Assembly: GCA_002010365.1 (NCBI GenBank)
Contig: MTNL01000115.1
Coordinates: 1-5,887, forward strand
Direction: 5' to 3'
DNA from: Candidatus Acetothermia bacterium JdFR-50
GTDB taxonomy: Bacteria; Bipolaricaulota; Bipolaricaulia; Bipolaricaulales; Bipolaricaulaceae
Length of the DNA: 5,887 bases
The position numbers and the translations under genes were made by a program. Position 1 is the first letter of the stretch, and each line of letters starts with the position of its first letter. The notes beneath the pieces are model-generated. The model did not search any database. It had not been told where the DNA came from and was given only the letters and a program-made list of their open reading frames with translations. This document shows positions 4,346 through 5,887 of this stretch, in pieces.

Positions 4346-5887
4346 GAGCCCCGACGAATTCCACGAATTGCAGGCAAGGATTCGGGGTGAGGCGTTGCCA
4401 CCGGTGACCATCTCGGTGTGCGGCGGCACGGGGTGCCGGGCCTTCGGGGCCGAAAGGGTCCTCTCCACCCTGGAGCGGGAGGTGGAGCAGCGGAACCTGG
4501 CCGGGGAGTTCCAGGTAAAGATGACCGGCTGTCACGGGTTCTGCGAACGGGGCCCCATCGTGGTGGTGCGCCCCCAGGGCTACTTCTACCCCGGCCTCAA
4601 GCCCGAAGACGTGCCCCGGCTCGTGGACTCCCTGTGGCGGGACGGGATCGTGGAGGAACTCCTCTACGTGGACCCCGTCTCCGGCCGGAGGATCGCCCGG
4701 GAGGAAGAGGTCCCGTTCTACCGGGGGCAGGTGAGGGTGGTTCTGGGCGCCAACGGCCACATCGATCCTACGTCTATCCGGGACTACCTCGCCATCGGGG
4801 GTTATTCCGCCCTGGTCAAGGCCCTGCGGATGGATCCGGAAGAGGTGATCGAGGAGATAAAACGCTCGGGCCTGAGGGGCCGGGGCGGGGCGGGCTTCCC
4901 CACCGGGAGGAAATGGGAGTTCTGCCGGAAGGCGAAGGGGACCAGGAAATACGTGATCTGCAACGCCGATGAAGGGGATCCCGGGGCATACATGGACCGG
5001 AGCGTCCTGGAGGGTAACCCCCATGCGGTGATCGAGGGGATACTGATCGGGGCCTATGCCATCGGGGCGGACGAGGGCTACGTGTACGTCCGGGCGGAGT
5101 ACCCCCTGGCGGTGAAGCACCTCCGGCTGGCCATCCAGCAGGCCGAGGAGCTGGGCCTCTTGGGGGAGAACATCCTGGGGACCGGTTTCTCCTTCACCCT
5201 CCATGTGTTCGAGGGAGCGGGGGCGTTCGTGTGCGGCGAGGAGACGGCACTCCTCGCCTCCATAGAGGGCCGCAGGGGCCAACCCCGTCCCCGTCCCCCC
5301 TTCCCGGCCCAGCGGGGCCTGTGGGGGAGGCCCACCAACATAAACAACGTGGAGACCTGGGCCAACGTCCCCCACATCATCAAGAACGGCGCCGACTGGT
5401 TCCGTTCCCTGGGGACCGAGGGAAGCCCGGGCACCAAGATCTTCTCCCTCACAGGGAAGGTGCGTAACACGGGCCTGGTGGAGGTACCCATGGGGACCAC
5501 GCTCCGGGAGTTGATCTTCGGGATCGGGGGGGGCCCCCCGGAGGGGAAGCGGTTCAAGGCGGTCCAGATCGGGGGGCCTTCCGGCGGGTGTCTACCTGAG
5601 GATTTGCTGGACCTGCCCATCGACTACGAATCCCTTACCCAGGCCGGGGCGATGATGGGCTCCGGGGGCATGGTGGTGGTGGACGAGGGCACCTGTATGG
5701 TGGAGCTCGCCCGGTTCTTCCTTGAGTTCACTCAGGCAGAATCCTGCGGCCAGTGCCCTCCGTGTCGCATCGGCACGAAAAGGATGCTGGAGATCCTCAC
5801 TCGGATCACCGAGGGGCAGGGGAGGCCCGGGGATCCCGAGCTCCTGGAGGAGCTCGCCGGAGGGGTACAGGAGGCTTCCCTATGCGG
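4332..5887 (+). CDS. nuoF: NuoF/HydB-like FMN- and NAD(H)-binding subunit with N-terminal [2Fe-2S] domain (3' end cut off)
   Basis: This subunit binds FMN, NAD(H) and an N3-type [4Fe-4S] cluster; 518 complete codons are visible. Domains in order: a thioredoxin-like [2Fe-2S] domain with C30-x4-C35 (VCGGTGCRAFG) and C67-x3-C71 (GCHGFCERGP); a linker; and the FMN/NADH Rossmann-like core with GLRGRGGAGFPTG (180-192), CNADEGDPGAYMDR (210-223) and FVCGEETALLASIEG. Then come an SLBB segment (KAVQIGGPSGG) and cluster motif SCGQCPPCRIGT with C472, C475 and C478; the fourth ligand C518 (SLCG) sits at the window edge. The N-terminal [2Fe-2S] domain is lacking in classic complex I NuoF but present in HydB/HndC-type subunits of NAD-linked and electron-bifurcating hydrogenases and of some formate dehydrogenases. 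HydB-type proteins usually continue into a C-terminal 2x[4Fe-4S] ferredoxin domain, which would lie past 5887. The ATG overlaps the nuoE stop; its Shine-Dalgarno (GAGGG) is weak, which suggests coupling. Confidence 0.94.
   Translation, partial: MRKLRSPDEFHELQARIRGEALPPVTISVCGGTGCRAFGAERVLSTLEREVEQRNLAGEFQVKMTGCHGFCERGPIVVVRPQGYFYPGLKPEDVPRLVDSLWRDGIVEELLYVDPVSGRRIAREEEVPFYRGQVRVVLGANGHIDPTSIRDYLAIGGYSALVKALRMDPEEVIEEIKRSGLRGRGGAGFPTGRKWEFCRKAKGTRKYVICNADEGDPGAYMDRSVLEGNPHAVIEGILIGAYAIGADEGYVYVRAEYPLAVKHLRLAIQQAEELGLLGENILGTGFSFTLHVFEGAGAFVCGEETALLASIEGRRGQPRPRPPFPAQRGLWGRPTNINNVETWANVPHIIKNGADWFRSLGTEGSPGTKIFSLTGKVRNTGLVEVPMGTTLRELIFGIGGGPPEGKRFKAVQIGGPSGGCLPEDLLDLPIDYESLTQAGAMMGSGGMVVVDEGTCMVELARFFLEFTQAESCGQCPPCRIGTKRMLEILTRITEGQGRPGDPELLEELAGGVQEASLC

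Noticed and set aside
4185..5375. A 396-codon open frame on the minus strand opposite nuoE/nuoF
   Set aside because: It lies opposite conserved NuoE/NuoF coding sequence and has a Pro/His/Gly-rich translation without family motifs; it is a high-GC shadow frame.
4332..5887. Classic complex I (nuo) operon
   Set aside because: NuoF carries the extra N-terminal [2Fe-2S] domain typical of HydB/HndC-like proteins, and no NuoA-D precede nuoE. The final call still depends on genes beyond 5887.
1..5887. Mobile elements, CRISPR arrays, tRNA/rRNA genes and rho-independent terminators
   Set aside because: No transposase-like proteins, regularly spaced repeats, RNA-gene signatures or stem-loop plus T-tract were seen. 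Both operons run off the window, so their terminators would lie outside it.

Overview
The window comes from a high-GC anaerobic bacterium with strongly G/C-biased codon use. The gene set (MetF plus MetV, a soluble [NiFe] hydrogenase, and NuoE/NuoF-like flavoprotein subunits) points to H2-dependent Wood-Ljungdahl (acetyl-CoA pathway) metabolism, as in an acetogen or a relative. The phylum cannot be fixed from this sequence. Deep-branching acetogenic lineages such as Bipolaricaulota/Acetothermia, or a high-GC Firmicute, are only guesses.

Layout: two transcription units diverge from a short, AT-richer intergenic region of about 105 bp (3755-3859). Leftward (minus strand) are four tightly packed genes: [NiFe] hydrogenase small subunit (3754-2891), [NiFe] hydrogenase large subunit (2894-1485), metV (1472-792) and metF (792 to beyond position 1, 3' end cut off). 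Junctions are a 4-nt ATGA overlap, a 12-nt gap carrying a Shine-Dalgarno, and a 1-nt TGATG overlap, so this is almost certainly one operon. Rightward (plus strand) are a NuoE/HydC-like [2Fe-2S] subunit (about 3860-4345) and a NuoF/HydB-like FMN/NAD(H) subunit with an N-terminal thioredoxin-like [2Fe-2S] domain (4332 to beyond 5887, cut off), overlapping by 14 nt.

How they may work together: MetF reduces methylene-tetrahydrofolate to methyl-tetrahydrofolate, and MetV is its iron-sulfur partner in acetogens. In characterised acetogens the electrons reach MetFV through RnfC2 or HdrABC-MvhD. Here the adjacent genes are instead a complete hydrogenase heterodimer. The simplest reading is a cytoplasmic H2-dependent methylene-THF reductase in which H2 electrons pass through the small-subunit clusters to MetV and then to the MetF flavin. 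The alternative is that the hydrogenase pairs with the divergent NuoE/NuoF proteins and an unseen HydA-like subunit, as in the electron-bifurcating NiFe-HydABCSL type.

The hydrogenase itself is unusual. It is group 1/2-like in sequence, but the small subunit has no Tat signal (an in-frame stop lies 11 codons upstream of the start) and the large subunit ends at DPCLACAIQ. The normally invariant last His is therefore replaced by Gln, and there is no C-terminal maturation peptide. No tRNA, rRNA, CRISPR, mobile element or convincing terminator was seen. Apart from the intergenic region, essentially all of the window is coding.
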